Source of the DNA: Roseivirga sp. BDSF3-8
GTDB taxonomy: Bacteria > Bacteroidota > Bacteroidia > Cytophagales > Cyclobacteriaceae
Length of the DNA: 64,000 nucleotides
Direction: 5' to 3'
Assembly (NCBI RefSeq): GCF_041449215.1
Contig: NZ_JBGNFV010000001.1
Coordinates: 3,427,001 to 3,491,000, forward strand
Positions within the stretch are counted from its first letter, which is position 1, and each line of letters begins with the position of its first letter. A program made the translations under genes and the position numbers. Of this stretch, positions 43,933 to 53,199 are shown in pieces. The notes beneath the pieces are model-generated. The model saw only the letters and a list, made by a program, of their open reading frames with translations. It made no database searches and was not told where the DNA came from.

Positions 43933-43940
43933 CAAATATA
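43933..43940 (-). promoter_or_regulatory. -7 promoter element (TATATTTG) for the DUF1573 gene
   Basis: Reads TATATTTG on the minus strand, 25 bases before the DUF1573 ATG. Confidence 0.55.
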
Positions 43941-44008
43941 ATATCCCCACAGTAAACAAGCACACTAGTTTTCGATTTCTTAATATAGCAGCAATCGTTT
44001 GCGGGGAT

Positions 44009-44038
44009 TTGACCGCTTTATCATTTTATGTAAATTTG
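44009..44038 (+). promoter_or_regulatory. Bacteroidota promoter for the E1 dehydrogenase (TTG, 19-base spacer, TAAATTTG)
   Basis: TTG at 44009-44011 and TAAATTTG at 44031-44038 are 19 bases apart. It lies inside the longest possible E1 frame (from 43999), so that start is rejected. Confidence 0.7.
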
Positions 44039-44103
44039 GTTTGCTGCGGGTATTCCGACCGCCATTTTTTATCCTATTTTGGTTCTATTCTAAAGCATTT
44101 ATC

Positions 44104-46509
44104 GTGAAGGTACAGGACATTGCTACAGACATCGATCTCGACCGTGAGCAGATAATTTCAGATTACCGCCTTGGTTGGCTTAGCCGGCATGCCAGTTTAC
44201 TTGGCCGTAAGGAGGTGTTCATGGGCAAAGCCAAGTTCGGTATTTTCGGAGATGGTAAAGAGGTAGCCCAATTAGCTATGGCGAGAGCCTTTAAGCCGGG
44301 TGACTGGAGATCTGGCTACTATCGTGATCAAACGTTTATGTTTGCCATCGGCCAGTCTACCGTACAACAGTATTTTGCCCAGCTCTATGCCCATACAGAC
44401 CTGGAGGCAGAGCCTGCATCCGGTGGTCGCCTCATGAACGGACACTTTGGTACGCGCTTTCTGGACGATAATGGTGAATGGCAGTCGCAAACCAATCAGC
44501 CTAACAGTAGCTCGGATATTTCTCCTACCGCTTCGCAAATGCCCCGTCTGGTAGGTCTTGCTTATGCCAGCAAGCTATACCGTGAAAATCCCGCTCTGAA
44601 AGAATATGAGCAATTCAGTATAAATGGTAACGAGATAGCCTTCGGCACCATTGGTAATGCCAGTACCTCTGAGGGTATGTTTTATGAAGCTATTAACGCG
44701 GCTGGTGTGCTTCAGGTACCTATGCTCGTCTCTATATGGGATGATGAATATGGAATTTCCGTCCCTAAGGAATACCATACCACAAAGGGCTCTATCAGTG
44801 AGGTACTCAAAGGATTTCAGCGTACGGATGATGAAGCCGGATTCGAAATTATCACCGTTCGGGGCTGGGACTATCCCGGTCTTATGGAGGCCTACAGCAA
44901 GGCAGAAGCATACTGCCGTGATGAGCATGTCCCGGTGCTTATTCATGTAAAAGAAATGACCCAGCCCCAGGGGCACTCTACCTCAGGGTCACATGAAAGA
45001 TATAAAAGTAAAGAACGCCTGGAGTGGGAAGCTGAGTATGATTGTCTCCGCCAGATGCGTTACTGGATACTGGAGCAGGAGCTGGCTACTGAGGCCGAGC
45101 TTGACGAGATAGAGAAAGAAACTCAGAAGGCTGCCCGTGATGCAAAAAATGCTGCCTGGAAAGCTTTTACCGGCGACATTAAAGGAGAGCTGAATGAGGC
45201 CGTAGGTTTAATGGAAAAGCTGGCGGGAGAAAGTGCCGACAGCGATACTCTCAATAGCCTTATAAAAGAGCTGAAAGAAACCATGAACCCGATAAGGGTA
45301 GATGTGGTCCGTACAGTAAAGCAGGCCCTTCGCGTTGTCAGAAGTGAAGACCTGCAAAGCCGCAGGGACCTTCAGCAGTGGCTGGCAGATGCCATGGAGG
45401 CTAATGAAAAACGGTTCAGTTCTCATTTATATTCTGAGTCAGAAGATTCTGCTCTTAAGGTAGAGATAGTCGAGCCACAGTTTGACGATGAAGCGAAGCC
45501 TGTGGACGGCCGTGAGGTATTGCAGGCCTGCTTTGATGCGGCTCTGACCAATGATCCGAGGGTATTTGCCTTTGGTGAGGATGTGGGTAAAATCGGAGAT
45601 GTGAACCAGGCCTTCGCAGGCTTACAGGATAAGCACGGTGAAATTAGAGTTACAGACACAGGGATACGTGAGTGTACTATAATAGGACAGGGGATAGGTA
45701 CCGCCCTGCGTGGTCTTCGTCCCATTGCAGAAATACAATACCTGGACTATCTGCTTTATGCTATACAAATATTGTCAGATGACCTGGCTTGTTTGCAATA
45801 CCGGACGGCTGGTGGACAAAAAGCCCCTCTGATTATCCGTACACGCGGACACAGGCTGGAAGGTGTGTGGCATTCAGGCTCTCCTATAGGCATGATCCTG
45901 CACAGCCTGAGAGGAATCTACGTTTTGGTGCCTCGCAATATGACCCAGGCGGCTGGTTTTTATAACACAATGCTCAGGTCTGATGATCCTGCCCTGATCA
46001 TTGAGTGTCTTAATGGCTACCGCCTTAAAGAAAGCATTCCGACAAATATTGGTGAATTTACTGTTCCCCTTGGTGTGCCTGAGGTACTGCGTGAAGGTAC
46101 GGATGTTACGATAGTTACTTATGGCTCCATGTGCAGGGTAGTAGCCGATGCTGCTGAGCAACTGGATGAAATAGGCATAAGCTGTGAAATTATCGACGTG
46201 CAAACCTTGCTGCCATTTGACAGACATCACAGCATTGTAGAGTCTTTAAAGAAAACGAATCGGGTCATTTTTGCAGATGAGGATGTGCCAGGCGGCGCAA
46301 GTGCCTACATGATGCAAAAAGTGCTGGAAGAGCAGGACGGTTATTTCTATCTGGATAGCCAGCCGGTAACAATCTGTGCCCAGGCTCACCGACCTGCTTA
46401 CTCTTCTGATGGTGACTACTTCAGTAAGCCCAACACTGAGACCGTTTTTGATACGGTGTACGAGTTAATGAGCGAAGTTGCTCCGGAAAAGTACCCTGAT
46501 ATCTACTAA
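44104..46509 (+). CDS. Fused alpha/beta E1 component of a 2-oxo acid dehydrogenase
   Basis: The product has 801 residues from GTG 44104. The alpha half (about 1-360) has ISDYRLGWLSRHASLLGRKE and the thiamine-diphosphate region GNASTSEGMFYEAINAAG and SIWDDEYGISVPKE. A linker with charged helices follows. The beta half (about 470-800) has FAFGEDVGKIGDVNQAFAGLQ, DTGIRECTIIGQGIGTALRGL, AEIQYLDYLLYAIQIL and the C-terminal transketolase domain. It decarboxylates pyruvate or branched-chain 2-oxo acids and would feed an E2 encoded elsewhere. The usual GDG...NN cofactor motif reads GNA...DD here. Confidence 0.92.
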   Translation: MKVQDIATDIDLDREQIISDYRLGWLSRHASLLGRKEVFMGKAKFGIFGDGKEVAQLAMARAFKPGDWRSGYYRDQTFMFAIGQSTVQQYFAQLYAHTDLEAEPASGGRLMNGHFGTRFLDDNGEWQSQTNQPNSSSDISPTASQMPRLVGLAYASKLYRENPALKEYEQFSINGNEIAFGTIGNASTSEGMFYEAINAAGVLQVPMLVSIWDDEYGISVPKEYHTTKGSISEVLKGFQRTDDEAGFEIITVRGWDYPGLMEAYSKAEAYCRDEHVPVLIHVKEMTQPQGHSTSGSHERYKSKERLEWEAEYDCLRQMRYWILEQELATEAELDEIEKETQKAARDAKNAAWKAFTGDIKGELNEAVGLMEKLAGESADSDTLNSLIKELKETMNPIRVDVVRTVKQALRVVRSEDLQSRRDLQQWLADAMEANEKRFSSHLYSESEDSALKVEIVEPQFDDEAKPVDGREVLQACFDAALTNDPRVFAFGEDVGKIGDVNQAFAGLQDKHGEIRVTDTGIRECTIIGQGIGTALRGLRPIAEIQYLDYLLYAIQILSDDLACLQYRTAGGQKAPLIIRTRGHRLEGVWHSGSPIGMILHSLRGIYVLVPRNMTQAAGFYNTMLRSDDPALIIECLNGYRLKESIPTNIGEFTVPLGVPEVLREGTDVTIVTYGSMCRVVADAAEQLDEIGISCEIIDVQTLLPFDRHHSIVESLKKTNRVIFADEDVPGGASAYMMQKVLEEQDGYFYLDSQPVTICAQAHRPAYSSDGDYFSKPNTETVFDTVYELMSEVAPEKYPDIY

Positions 46510-46526
46510 GTAAAAAAATAAGATAG

Positions 46527-46564
46527 AAAAGCCGCTCCCGGAATTTCCGAAAGCGGCTTTTTTT
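46527..46564. terminator. Bidirectional terminator between E1 and rsmG
   Basis: AAAAGCCGCT and AGCGGCTTTT form the outer stem and CGGAA/TTCCG an inner one. T-runs occur on both strands, and it serves both converging genes. Confidence 0.88.
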
Positions 46565-46570
46565 ATGCTA

Positions 46571-47218
46571 TCAGCCCTTTTTTCCTCGTCGGGCATACAC
46601 AATCTTTTTGGTATCAAAGTACTCTTCCGGAAAGATATCCGGAATGTCCCATACCCTTGTGGATAGGTTTGCCTCGTGCAATTCATCCGTAAGGTCACCC
46701 CCTTTGAGCGAAATAACTCCATTTGGAAGGTCGTGGTGTGAAACCGTCGATATAAGGGGCTTAACCCAGCTATAAAGCGGCTTTAGACGAGTTACAGCCC
46801 TGCTTACCACAAACTCGTAGGCACCTATCCCATCTATCTGTTCAGCCCGGATCTTTTCAGCACGGGCATTTACTAATTTCAGGTCCTCTATCACGGCTTC
46901 CACCACCGTAATCTTTTTTCCTATACTATCCACCAGGTGAAACTCTACCTCCGGAAAGAGAATGGCAAGAGGGATACCCGGAAAGCCTCCGCCTGTACCT
47001 ACATCTAGGATAAGGGTGCCTGGCTGAAACTGTACAATTTTCGCTATGGCTAACGAGTGAAGTACATGCTTCCCATACAGATGGTCAATATCCTTTCGGG
47101 ATATAAGGTTAATTTTAGTGTTCCACTCCCGGTAAAGATCATCCAGCGCTTCAAACTGAGCTTTTTGCTTTTCGGTCAGGTTTGGGAAGTATTTATAAAT
47201 AAGTGAGGCCTTTTCCAT
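46571..47218 (-). CDS. rsmG: 16S rRNA (guanine-527-N7)-methyltransferase
   Basis: RsmG methylates G527 of 16S rRNA. The product has 215 residues from ATG 47218 (MEKASLIYKYFPNLTEKQK). The family pattern WNTKINLISRKDIDHLYGKHVLHSL is followed by the SAM-binding ILDVGTGGGFPGIPLAILFP, AIEDLKLVNAR-type helix and VVSRAVTRLKPLYSWVKP. A longer frame from 47239 is rejected, because a promoter -7 box lies inside it, only 4 bases before this ATG. Confidence 0.96.
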   Translation of the reverse strand: MEKASLIYKYFPNLTEKQKAQFEALDDLYREWNTKINLISRKDIDHLYGKHVLHSLAIAKIVQFQPGTLILDVGTGGGFPGIPLAILFPEVEFHLVDSIGKKITVVEAVIEDLKLVNARAEKIRAEQIDGIGAYEFVVSRAVTRLKPLYSWVKPLISTVSHHDLPNGVISLKGGDLTDELHEANLSTRVWDIPDIFPEEYFDTKKIVYARRGKKG

Positions 47219-47222
47219 GCGG

Positions 47223-47230
47223 CAAAGATA
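47223..47230 (-). promoter_or_regulatory. -7 promoter element (TATCTTTG) for rsmG, implying a leaderless mRNA
   Basis: Reads TATCTTTG on the minus strand and ends 4 bases before the rsmG ATG, so transcription would begin at or very near the start codon. Confidence 0.55.
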
Positions 47231-47283
47231 CTCAGGCATCTTGGCTTGGAAAAGGCCTCTAAAATATTGTCCGGTTATTTATA

Positions 47284-47811
47284 TCAGCCTTCCTTCTGCA
47301 TCGGCATTGAAAAAGCTTCAGGTATGCCTTTTAAGACCTCCGTCAGGTAGCCACCGTTCTCCTCTGTAGCTCGGCTGCGTTCAGTTCGGGTACGGCGTTC
47401 TCTCGGTTTTTTCTCCGTATTGTCCACACCATTAGTTTCACCACGCTTGCTGCCCCTTTCTCTGCGTGAGGGCCCCTCATCTTTCTCGGCACGCTCCTCA
47501 CGTTCTTTTTCATACTCCTCACGCTCTTTTCTCAACTTCTCCCTTTCTTTCTGCAGTCTTTCACGCTCTTTTTTCAGATCTTCCCGTTCTTTACGAATTT
47601 CCTCTTCGTATTCTTCCCATTCCTGCCTTTCTTCCTTTCGATTCTGGGTTTTATATTTCTTATGACCTTTTCTGTCTGATTTAGCGGCCACTTTATTCTT
47701 CTGCATTTCCCTGACCCAATCAGGTCTGCCATATCCTTTACCCTGAGCCAGCGCTTGCTGACCACTTATTATAAAGAGGGCAAAAGCGGTAATTGCTATA
47801 AATCGTTTCAT
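47284..47811 (-). CDS. Exported highly charged coiled-coil protein of unknown function
   Basis: The 175-residue product has a signal peptide (residues 1-22, ending QQALAQG). After a short segment (GYGRPDWVREMQKNKVAAK) comes an almost uninterrupted Glu/Lys/Arg helix of about 75 residues (EEYEEEIRKEREDLKKERER). A basic linker (RRERGSKRGETNGVDNTEK) and a short conserved-looking tail (YLTEVLKGIPEAFSMPM) follow. No family is recognised. The composition suggests a periplasmic single long helix or rod. Confidence 0.82.
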   Translation of the reverse strand: MKRFIAITAFALFIISGQQALAQGKGYGRPDWVREMQKNKVAAKSDRKGHKKYKTQNRKEERQEWEEYEEEIRKEREDLKKERERLQKEREKLRKEREEYEKEREERAEKDEGPSRRERGSKRGETNGVDNTEKKPRERRTRTERSRATEENGGYLTEVLKGIPEAFSMPMQKEG

Positions 47812-47907
47812 AATTCTTTGGTAATTGGTTACGCTCAGAATAGTTCAATAAGCGTGCCAATCACCCTAAAGCTAATGCCATAGAAGCTTTCTGTGTTTTT
47901 GTAATGT

Positions 47908-48792
47908 CTACCTTGAAGCAGCAGGAGTGGGGTTATTAGGGGAAATAACTAATCCGTGCCTTAATCCAAACCGGCTAAGGTGTTGCTTATAAAGTTGACT
48001 GAACATGCTCTGTTGTTCAGAGGAAAAGTACTTCCTTCCGAATCCCATACTATAATACTCTTCCAGGTACTGTCCCGGTAATGGTTCGCCAAATTTGTCC
48101 TGGTGCTCTTTCATAAATGAAAAGTCTGTCCGGTCTATGACGCGCTGAATGGTCTCCTCAGTGGGTGAGATATTCAGAAACCTTGCAATGCCTTCTATCG
48201 CAGAGCGCTTATTACTTATGAGGTCTTCGTAATAGAGGTAGTAAATGTCGAAGTTGTGCTCATTTTCAAGCCAACCCTGCACATGAGGGAAGTAAGACTC
48301 GTTTTTGTCGAGCCAATATTTGTTATAAAAATCTTGCCAGGTGAGATCAGGAACATTATAGTTCAAATAATGATGATATTTGGAAACAGCCACATCCATG
48401 CCATTCCGAACACATACGATGAACCTGCCCTTCATTTCAGGAGGAAAGAAATCGTAATAGAAGTGTGTTTTCAGGATTCTTGGAGAGGGGTATTTATCCA
48501 GACGACCTCCTCTCACCATAGTTTCCTCAATGAAGGGGCTTTTTTGATAAATATGGGTGAAATCCATCCGGCCATCAGTTAATAACTGATAAAGTAGCAT
48601 CTGTAGCAAGGTGGTGCCGGACTTCATATACGTGGCGATAATAATATCATCGTCACGGAACTCATATGATTTGATAGCCTCTTCTGACTGTTTCCTTCCT
48701 ACAGTGGGTAGTAACCACCTTTGTACTTTATCATATAATCGTAGCTTGAGCAGATCTTTCTTGTCTTTGAAAGAAAATTTTTGGGTTGACAT
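47908..48792 (-). CDS. Sulfotransferase domain protein
   Basis: The 294-residue product has the PAPS 5'-phosphosulfate loop YMKSGTTLLQMLLYQLL near residue 56. The 3'-phosphate region is IVCVRNGMDVAVSKYHHYLN, with the Arg and Ser seen in the family. YYLYYEDLISNKRSAIEGIARFL and the C-terminal GFGRKYFSSEQ complete the type I cytosolic sulfotransferase pattern. It would sulfate a small alcohol, amine or glycan. No PAPS synthesis genes are adjacent and the acceptor is unknown. Confidence 0.92.
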   Translation of the reverse strand: MSTQKFSFKDKKDLLKLRLYDKVQRWLLPTVGRKQSEEAIKSYEFRDDDIIIATYMKSGTTLLQMLLYQLLTDGRMDFTHIYQKSPFIEETMVRGGRLDKYPSPRILKTHFYYDFFPPEMKGRFIVCVRNGMDVAVSKYHHYLNYNVPDLTWQDFYNKYWLDKNESYFPHVQGWLENEHNFDIYYLYYEDLISNKRSAIEGIARFLNISPTEETIQRVIDRTDFSFMKEHQDKFGEPLPGQYLEEYYSMGFGRKYFSSEQQSMFSQLYKQHLSRFGLRHGLVISPNNPTPAASR

Positions 48793-48859
48793 AGCTTTTT
48801 CTTTTTCAGGCCTGAAAAGATAGTAATAATAAAGAAATCATGTGAAATAGCGGAGGGCA

Positions 48860-48892
48860 TAAAAAAAGCAGTCCGCGGGTATGCGAACTGCT
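48860..48892 (-). terminator. Rho-independent terminator on the minus strand upstream of the sulfotransferase gene
   Basis: AGCAGT/ACTGCT and CGC/GCG form a stem with one mismatch and a 6-base loop, followed on the minus strand by seven T. It lies about 265 bases beyond the amidohydrolase stop at 49157. Confidence 0.75.
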
Positions 48893-49156
48893 GCTTTACA
48901 TGCTGCCGAGTATCAATGTTGCCGATGACTAATTCGATTACACACTTCAAGACGGCATCCGGTGCTTTACCGGCCGGGTGTAACTCCCGGGAAAAAATAG
49001 AGGTTCAGGGTGTGCGCCAGAACCACTCCCGTTCACTTTGACCACGAGTCTTCTCTAAACGGTTATGATGATCTGTCAGTTGGTTTATTACTCAGCTCGG
49101 GGAAAGTAACCCATGATTGGAAGAAAAAAACTGAATTTTGTATTCCTTCATCTAAG
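48893..49156 (-). other. Structured intergenic stretch, possible small RNA or long 3' UTR
   Basis: 264 bases without a convincing ORF lie between the amidohydrolase stop and the minus-strand terminator. On the minus strand several short hairpins can be drawn: GGTTC/GAACC near 49010-49025, and CCGG/CCGG around TAAAGCA near 48957-48973. A CCCGGG and CCGG-rich segment lies between. No known RNA family was recognised by eye. Confidence 0.35.
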
Positions 49157-51166
49157 CTACTCTACCCCAATAGCTTCATAGAGCTTTTTCGGGTCATATA
49201 ACCTACCGTCTTTAATTGTGAGTACTACATTTCTTATCTTACTGATATCCTCTGCAGGGTTACCGTCCACTAATATCATATCTGCAAGCTTACCCGTTTC
49301 TAATGAACCCAGGGAGTCATCCATTCCTGTTACTTCTGCAGAGGTGAGGGTAGCTGTTCTGAGAACTTCTCGTGGGCTCAATCCGGCTTTTACATAGTTT
49401 TCCAGCTCCCTGTGAAGGGCAAACCCCGCCATGGCATCTGTTCCTGGAATAATGGTGACGCCATTGTCATGCAGGGTTTTCACTATATCCAGCATTCGCT
49501 GAAATGACTCTGAGAAGTATTCACGCTCTTCTTCCGGTATAGGTAGACCGCTCTGATAGTAACTTCTGCGGGTTTGTACCGGGAGCCTGTCTACAATCAT
49601 AGCAAATGCCGGGTTGGCCCGGCCTTTCCGGCCTTTGAACATGCCTTCAAATACTGAGACTGTAGGATCGAGTGCTACACTATTTTCTTTGAGCAGGTCA
49701 GTGAACTCTGCAAATGTTTTGCTTTCTGTTTCCACCTCATGGCCATGTGCTCCCACATGCGTGAATCTAAGTGGGGTACGGGTATCAATGGTGTCCGGCA
49801 TAAAATTCAGCAAGACCATATTAGCGTGTTGGATCTCATCATATCCATCTCTCACAGCCTCTTCCGCAGTCATAAAAGAAGGAATATGGCCACTAAGCCT
49901 CATGTCCAGTGAGTGGGCCTTTTCAGCCAGGGGTTTTACCCATTCAGGTTCTATGGAGCTATATAGCTTTATCTGTTTATAGCCGTTGTTATGATAATAC
50001 TCAATAGCTTCGAGTCCTTCCTCAAGGCTGGCAATTGATTTGCCGGTAGGACCCGTATAAGGACCTTCTTTATCGATAAATCCTGCCATAACTACCAGCC
50101 GGGGCCCCAAGAGCTCATTTTCGTTGAATTGCTTGCTCAGCTCAGGAAGCTGCAGGGTATTCCCCATATCACGAACGGAAGTAACGCCAGCTGCAAGGTG
50201 TAAAATACCGTCTGACTTACTTATATGTGTGTGCATGTCGAAGAGTCCCGGGAGCAGGGTTTTCCCACTACCGTCTATGATTTTCAGGTCTTTTGGCAAG
50301 GTGGCTCCAGAAGTAGGGGCAACCATAGAAATACGGTTATTTTCTACGGCTACAGTCATGTTTTCCTGTATGCTCATTGATACGGGGTCATACAGTTTCA
50401 CATTTGTGATGGCAAACCCGTTGTCAGGCAGTTCGGTTAGCCGGGTAGCTAGCTCTTCGTAGTAAATGTCCTCTTTGGTTGTTTGAAGGTCCAGCATGTC
50501 GGAACGAAGGGTATGGTAGCCTTCCCTGATAAGAGCGAACCAGGTAGTATAAAGGTAAGCAACCATATTATTATCCTGGTCTACCCATAATTGGTATGGA
50601 GCAAAGGAAAAGCCGGACAGTGATACAAGCTTCAGGGTTAGGGTGTCGCCAAAGGTATGTGGTTGCACATCTAGTATCCTGGCCTCGCCCCCAGGTAACA
50701 GCCTTACGCTGTTACCCTCATCTCGCAGCAGATATTTCACGAGTATTTCCATGGGCACAAAGGAGCTTTGCCCCGGGCTATAGAGTGCTGTTTCTCCTTC
50801 CAGGGTCAGGCTACCTGCTTCAGCCTCACTTTTCCACTGGGCACGCTGGCCATACAGTGTAAATGTTTCTGATACGGTATCTTTCATGTAGTCGTGTCCG
50901 ACGGCAATGAAGGAGCGTGGTATTCCCTGTTCGTTTAAAATTATTTGTTCTTCCAGATACGGACCACGGCCCCTGTCATTAAACTCGTAGGTAGTGGTGT
51001 AAGTGTTTTCAGGGTAATTGACGGTTAGTTGCTTACCAGCCTGTCTGTCACCAAAATAAATATTGAAAGCAGTGGTATCAGCTTTTAAGTGAACGGCCCC
51101 TGCATCCGGGCAGGCAATGACCATATAGCAGACGACCCCCAGAGTAGTGAGTATGACCTTTTTCAT
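49157..51166 (-). CDS. Exported amidohydrolase family protein (imidazolonepropionase-like)
   Basis: The 669-residue product has a signal peptide (about 1-24). An all-beta N-terminal domain of roughly 240 residues (FNIYFGDRQAGKQLTVNYPEN) is unlike ordinary amidohydrolases. The amidohydrolase barrel follows: LLPGLFDMHTHISKSD with the metal HxH, LAAGVTSVRDMGNTLQ, IKLYSSIEPEWVKPL (likely carboxylated Lys), LSGHIPSFMTAEEAV, IQHANMVLLNF and IIPGTDAMAGFALHREL. It ends in GSLETGKLADMILVDGNPAED. It probably hydrolyses peptides or cyclic amides outside the cytoplasm. Confidence 0.93.
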   Translation of the reverse strand: MKKVILTTLGVVCYMVIACPDAGAVHLKADTTAFNIYFGDRQAGKQLTVNYPENTYTTTYEFNDRGRGPYLEEQIILNEQGIPRSFIAVGHDYMKDTVSETFTLYGQRAQWKSEAEAGSLTLEGETALYSPGQSSFVPMEILVKYLLRDEGNSVRLLPGGEARILDVQPHTFGDTLTLKLVSLSGFSFAPYQLWVDQDNNMVAYLYTTWFALIREGYHTLRSDMLDLQTTKEDIYYEELATRLTELPDNGFAITNVKLYDPVSMSIQENMTVAVENNRISMVAPTSGATLPKDLKIIDGSGKTLLPGLFDMHTHISKSDGILHLAAGVTSVRDMGNTLQLPELSKQFNENELLGPRLVVMAGFIDKEGPYTGPTGKSIASLEEGLEAIEYYHNNGYKQIKLYSSIEPEWVKPLAEKAHSLDMRLSGHIPSFMTAEEAVRDGYDEIQHANMVLLNFMPDTIDTRTPLRFTHVGAHGHEVETESKTFAEFTDLLKENSVALDPTVSVFEGMFKGRKGRANPAFAMIVDRLPVQTRRSYYQSGLPIPEEEREYFSESFQRMLDIVKTLHDNGVTIIPGTDAMAGFALHRELENYVKAGLSPREVLRTATLTSAEVTGMDDSLGSLETGKLADMILVDGNPAEDISKIRNVVLTIKDGRLYDPKKLYEAIGVE

Positions 51167-51282
51167 TATGATTAAGTTTAGCAGTAGTTCGATAGAGCGA
51201 CATAGGTAAGTTAAAGTATTTTAAAGGGATTATTCTTACCGCTCAAACCAAAATGAAGAGATGGCCTGAAGACCAAAAAATA

Positions 51283-51307
51283 AGGGGGTCCCTCACAGGA
51301 ACCCCCT
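51283..51307 (-). terminator. Rho-independent terminator of mdh
   Basis: AGGGGGT/ACCCCCT plus CCT/AGG with one mismatch and a CAC loop lie 26 bases past the mdh stop. A TTATTTTTTGG tail follows on the minus strand. Confidence 0.85.
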
Positions 51308-51332
51308 CTTATATCAATTGAACGGACAGGCC

Positions 51333-52268
51333 TTATTTGCTATTCAGCTTGTCCAGTACATCCATTACTTCTTTTACGTGGGTACGGCTGGTCTCTAGAT
51401 CAGCTTTTTCCTCATCGTTAAGGTCGAGCTCAATTACTTTCTCGATGCCATTCTTACCAAGAATGACAGGTACCCCAAGGTAAGTGCCCTCGATGCCATA
51501 CTCGCCTTCCAGCTTAATGCACACAGGGAATACCCTTTTCTGATCGCGCACGATAGCCTCTACCATCTGAGCTGCGGCAGAACCGGGAGCATACCATGCA
51601 CTGGTGCCCATAAGCTTTACAAGCTCACCACCACCGGTCTTTGTACGCTGGATAATCGCGTCCAGCTTGTCTTTAGCGATCATTTCTGTTACTGGGATGC
51701 CTCCTACTGTAGTATATCGGGGCAGAGGAACCATGGTGTCGCCATGACCGCCCATCAGCACAGCCTGGATATCCTTTGGTGATACATTTAATTCTTCTGC
51801 AAGGAAGGCACGGTAGCGGCCTGTGTCCAGGATACCAGCCATTCCCATAACCTTGTTACGAGACTTGCCACTAGTAAGGTGAGCCTGGTAAGTCATAACG
51901 TCAAGCGGGTTAGATACCACAATAATGATGGCATCTGGAGAGTGCTTGATGATGTTTTCAGTAACGGACTTAACAATACCGGCATTAGTTTCGATAAGGT
52001 CGTCACGAGACATACCAGGCTTACGGGGAAGCCCTGAAGTGATAACCACTACATCGGAACCTGCTGTTTTTGCATAATCATTAGTAGATCCGACAGTTCT
52101 TGAGTCATACAGGTTGATAGGGGCTTTTTGCCAGATGTCAAGGGCTTTTCCCTCGGCAACGCCTTCCTTAATGTCGACAAGAACAATTTCGTTTGCAATT
52201 TCGCGGTAAGCCAGAACGTCGGCACAGGTAGCACCAACATTGCCAGCTCCTACTACGGTAACTTTCAT
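51333..52268 (-). CDS. mdh: Malate dehydrogenase
   Basis: It interconverts malate and oxaloacetate with NAD. The 311-residue product is of the lactate-dehydrogenase-like type. It has VVGAGNVGATCADVLA at the N-terminus, the Asp of LVDIKEGVAEGKALDI for NAD, the substrate Arg loop SGLPRKPGMSRDDL, VVSNPLDVMTYQAHL and the catalytic His in LMGGHGDTMVPLPRYT. The active-site loop Arg pair (GLPRKPGMSR) supports malate rather than lactate as substrate. Confidence 0.97.
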   Translation of the reverse strand: MKVTVVGAGNVGATCADVLAYREIANEIVLVDIKEGVAEGKALDIWQKAPINLYDSRTVGSTNDYAKTAGSDVVVITSGLPRKPGMSRDDLIETNAGIVKSVTENIIKHSPDAIIIVVSNPLDVMTYQAHLTSGKSRNKVMGMAGILDTGRYRAFLAEELNVSPKDIQAVLMGGHGDTMVPLPRYTTVGGIPVTEMIAKDKLDAIIQRTKTGGGELVKLMGTSAWYAPGSAAAQMVEAIVRDQKRVFPVCIKLEGEYGIEGTYLGVPVILGKNGIEKVIELDLNDEEKADLETSRTHVKEVMDVLDKLNSK

Positions 52269-52455
52269 AGTATGTGAGGGTATGAGTTAAGTAATTCAAA
52301 AAAATATGGCGTATATACCAAAGGGTCAACCGGTTTATGTCCGGTCATGTTTTACGCGCCGCTAAATTAAGACAGGAAGGTGTGAAAAGAAAGGATAACA
52401 AACGTTTCCGGGCCATTTTTAACCCGGTTTAGGGGCAGAAGAAGGAGTTGGTGGC

Positions 52456-53025
52456 TTAATTGGCTGTCAGTTGATAGGAAGGGTCAAGTTTTTGCAAACC
52501 TTCCGTTACGAGATCATGCCACCTCGCCTGAACAGACTCACTGATACCATGCACCGTTTCCTTGTCATAGAGTGCCTGAATCTCAAGTTGCTGAAGATTG
52601 TATTTGTCTTTCAGGCGGCGAGCTGTATCAGCATCTTTGCGTTTTAGCTTAAGGTCATTGAGACGTTTTTCCAGCCTGCGGGCATATATTTCAGCAATAT
52701 CAAAATGCAATTGCTCATGGGCCAGTAGCTTCAGGTCTTTTTTCTCCCGGGTCCAGCTCTGTGACCGATCAAAAACAGCAAAGGCCCTGAAGGTGATATT
52801 GCCCCAGAAGTCGATGTTTTCAATCTCCAGGGCAATACCAGCATAGGTAACAGCTCCGTGAAGGTGGTCATGCGCCTCCGGTTTGCCGCGAAACTCTTTC
52901 CACGAAAGAGGTCCCTCATCCCATGGCCTGAGCTCAGAGGATTCCTGTGCCTGTGCAGGTTGAAAGACCATTATAAGCGTGATGGTAGATAACCCTAGTC
53001 GGAATATGTAGCTCAAGAATGACAT
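52456..53025 (-). CDS. DUF922 family, putative zinc-dependent exported protein
   Basis: The 189-residue product has a signal peptide (about 1-26, ending AQAQ). The N-terminal beta region contains LSWKEFRGKPEAHDHLHGAVTYAG. A metalloprotease-like HEQLHFDIAEIYARRL (HExxH) is followed by a helical stretch with NDLKLKRKDADTARRL. The HExxH motif suggests zinc binding and possible peptidase activity, but catalysis in this family is not established. Confidence 0.9.
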   Translation of the reverse strand: MSFLSYIFRLGLSTITLIMVFQPAQAQESSELRPWDEGPLSWKEFRGKPEAHDHLHGAVTYAGIALEIENIDFWGNITFRAFAVFDRSQSWTREKKDLKLLAHEQLHFDIAEIYARRLEKRLNDLKLKRKDADTARRLKDKYNLQQLEIQALYDKETVHGISESVQARWHDLVTEGLQKLDPSYQLTAN

Positions 53026-53199
53026 TAAGACTCAATTTACTCTTTCCAAAGCAAAATGCGCGCCACAAAATCATTTTAAGGCAGATTCTCTTATCCGTTA
53101 ATGCTGTCTCTTTAAAAGAGGGCTCTGGAAAATGTAAACAGGATGGGGAGAGCCTTGGCTTGCACGTCAATAAATGATTAGTGTGTAAGGCAGAACGCT

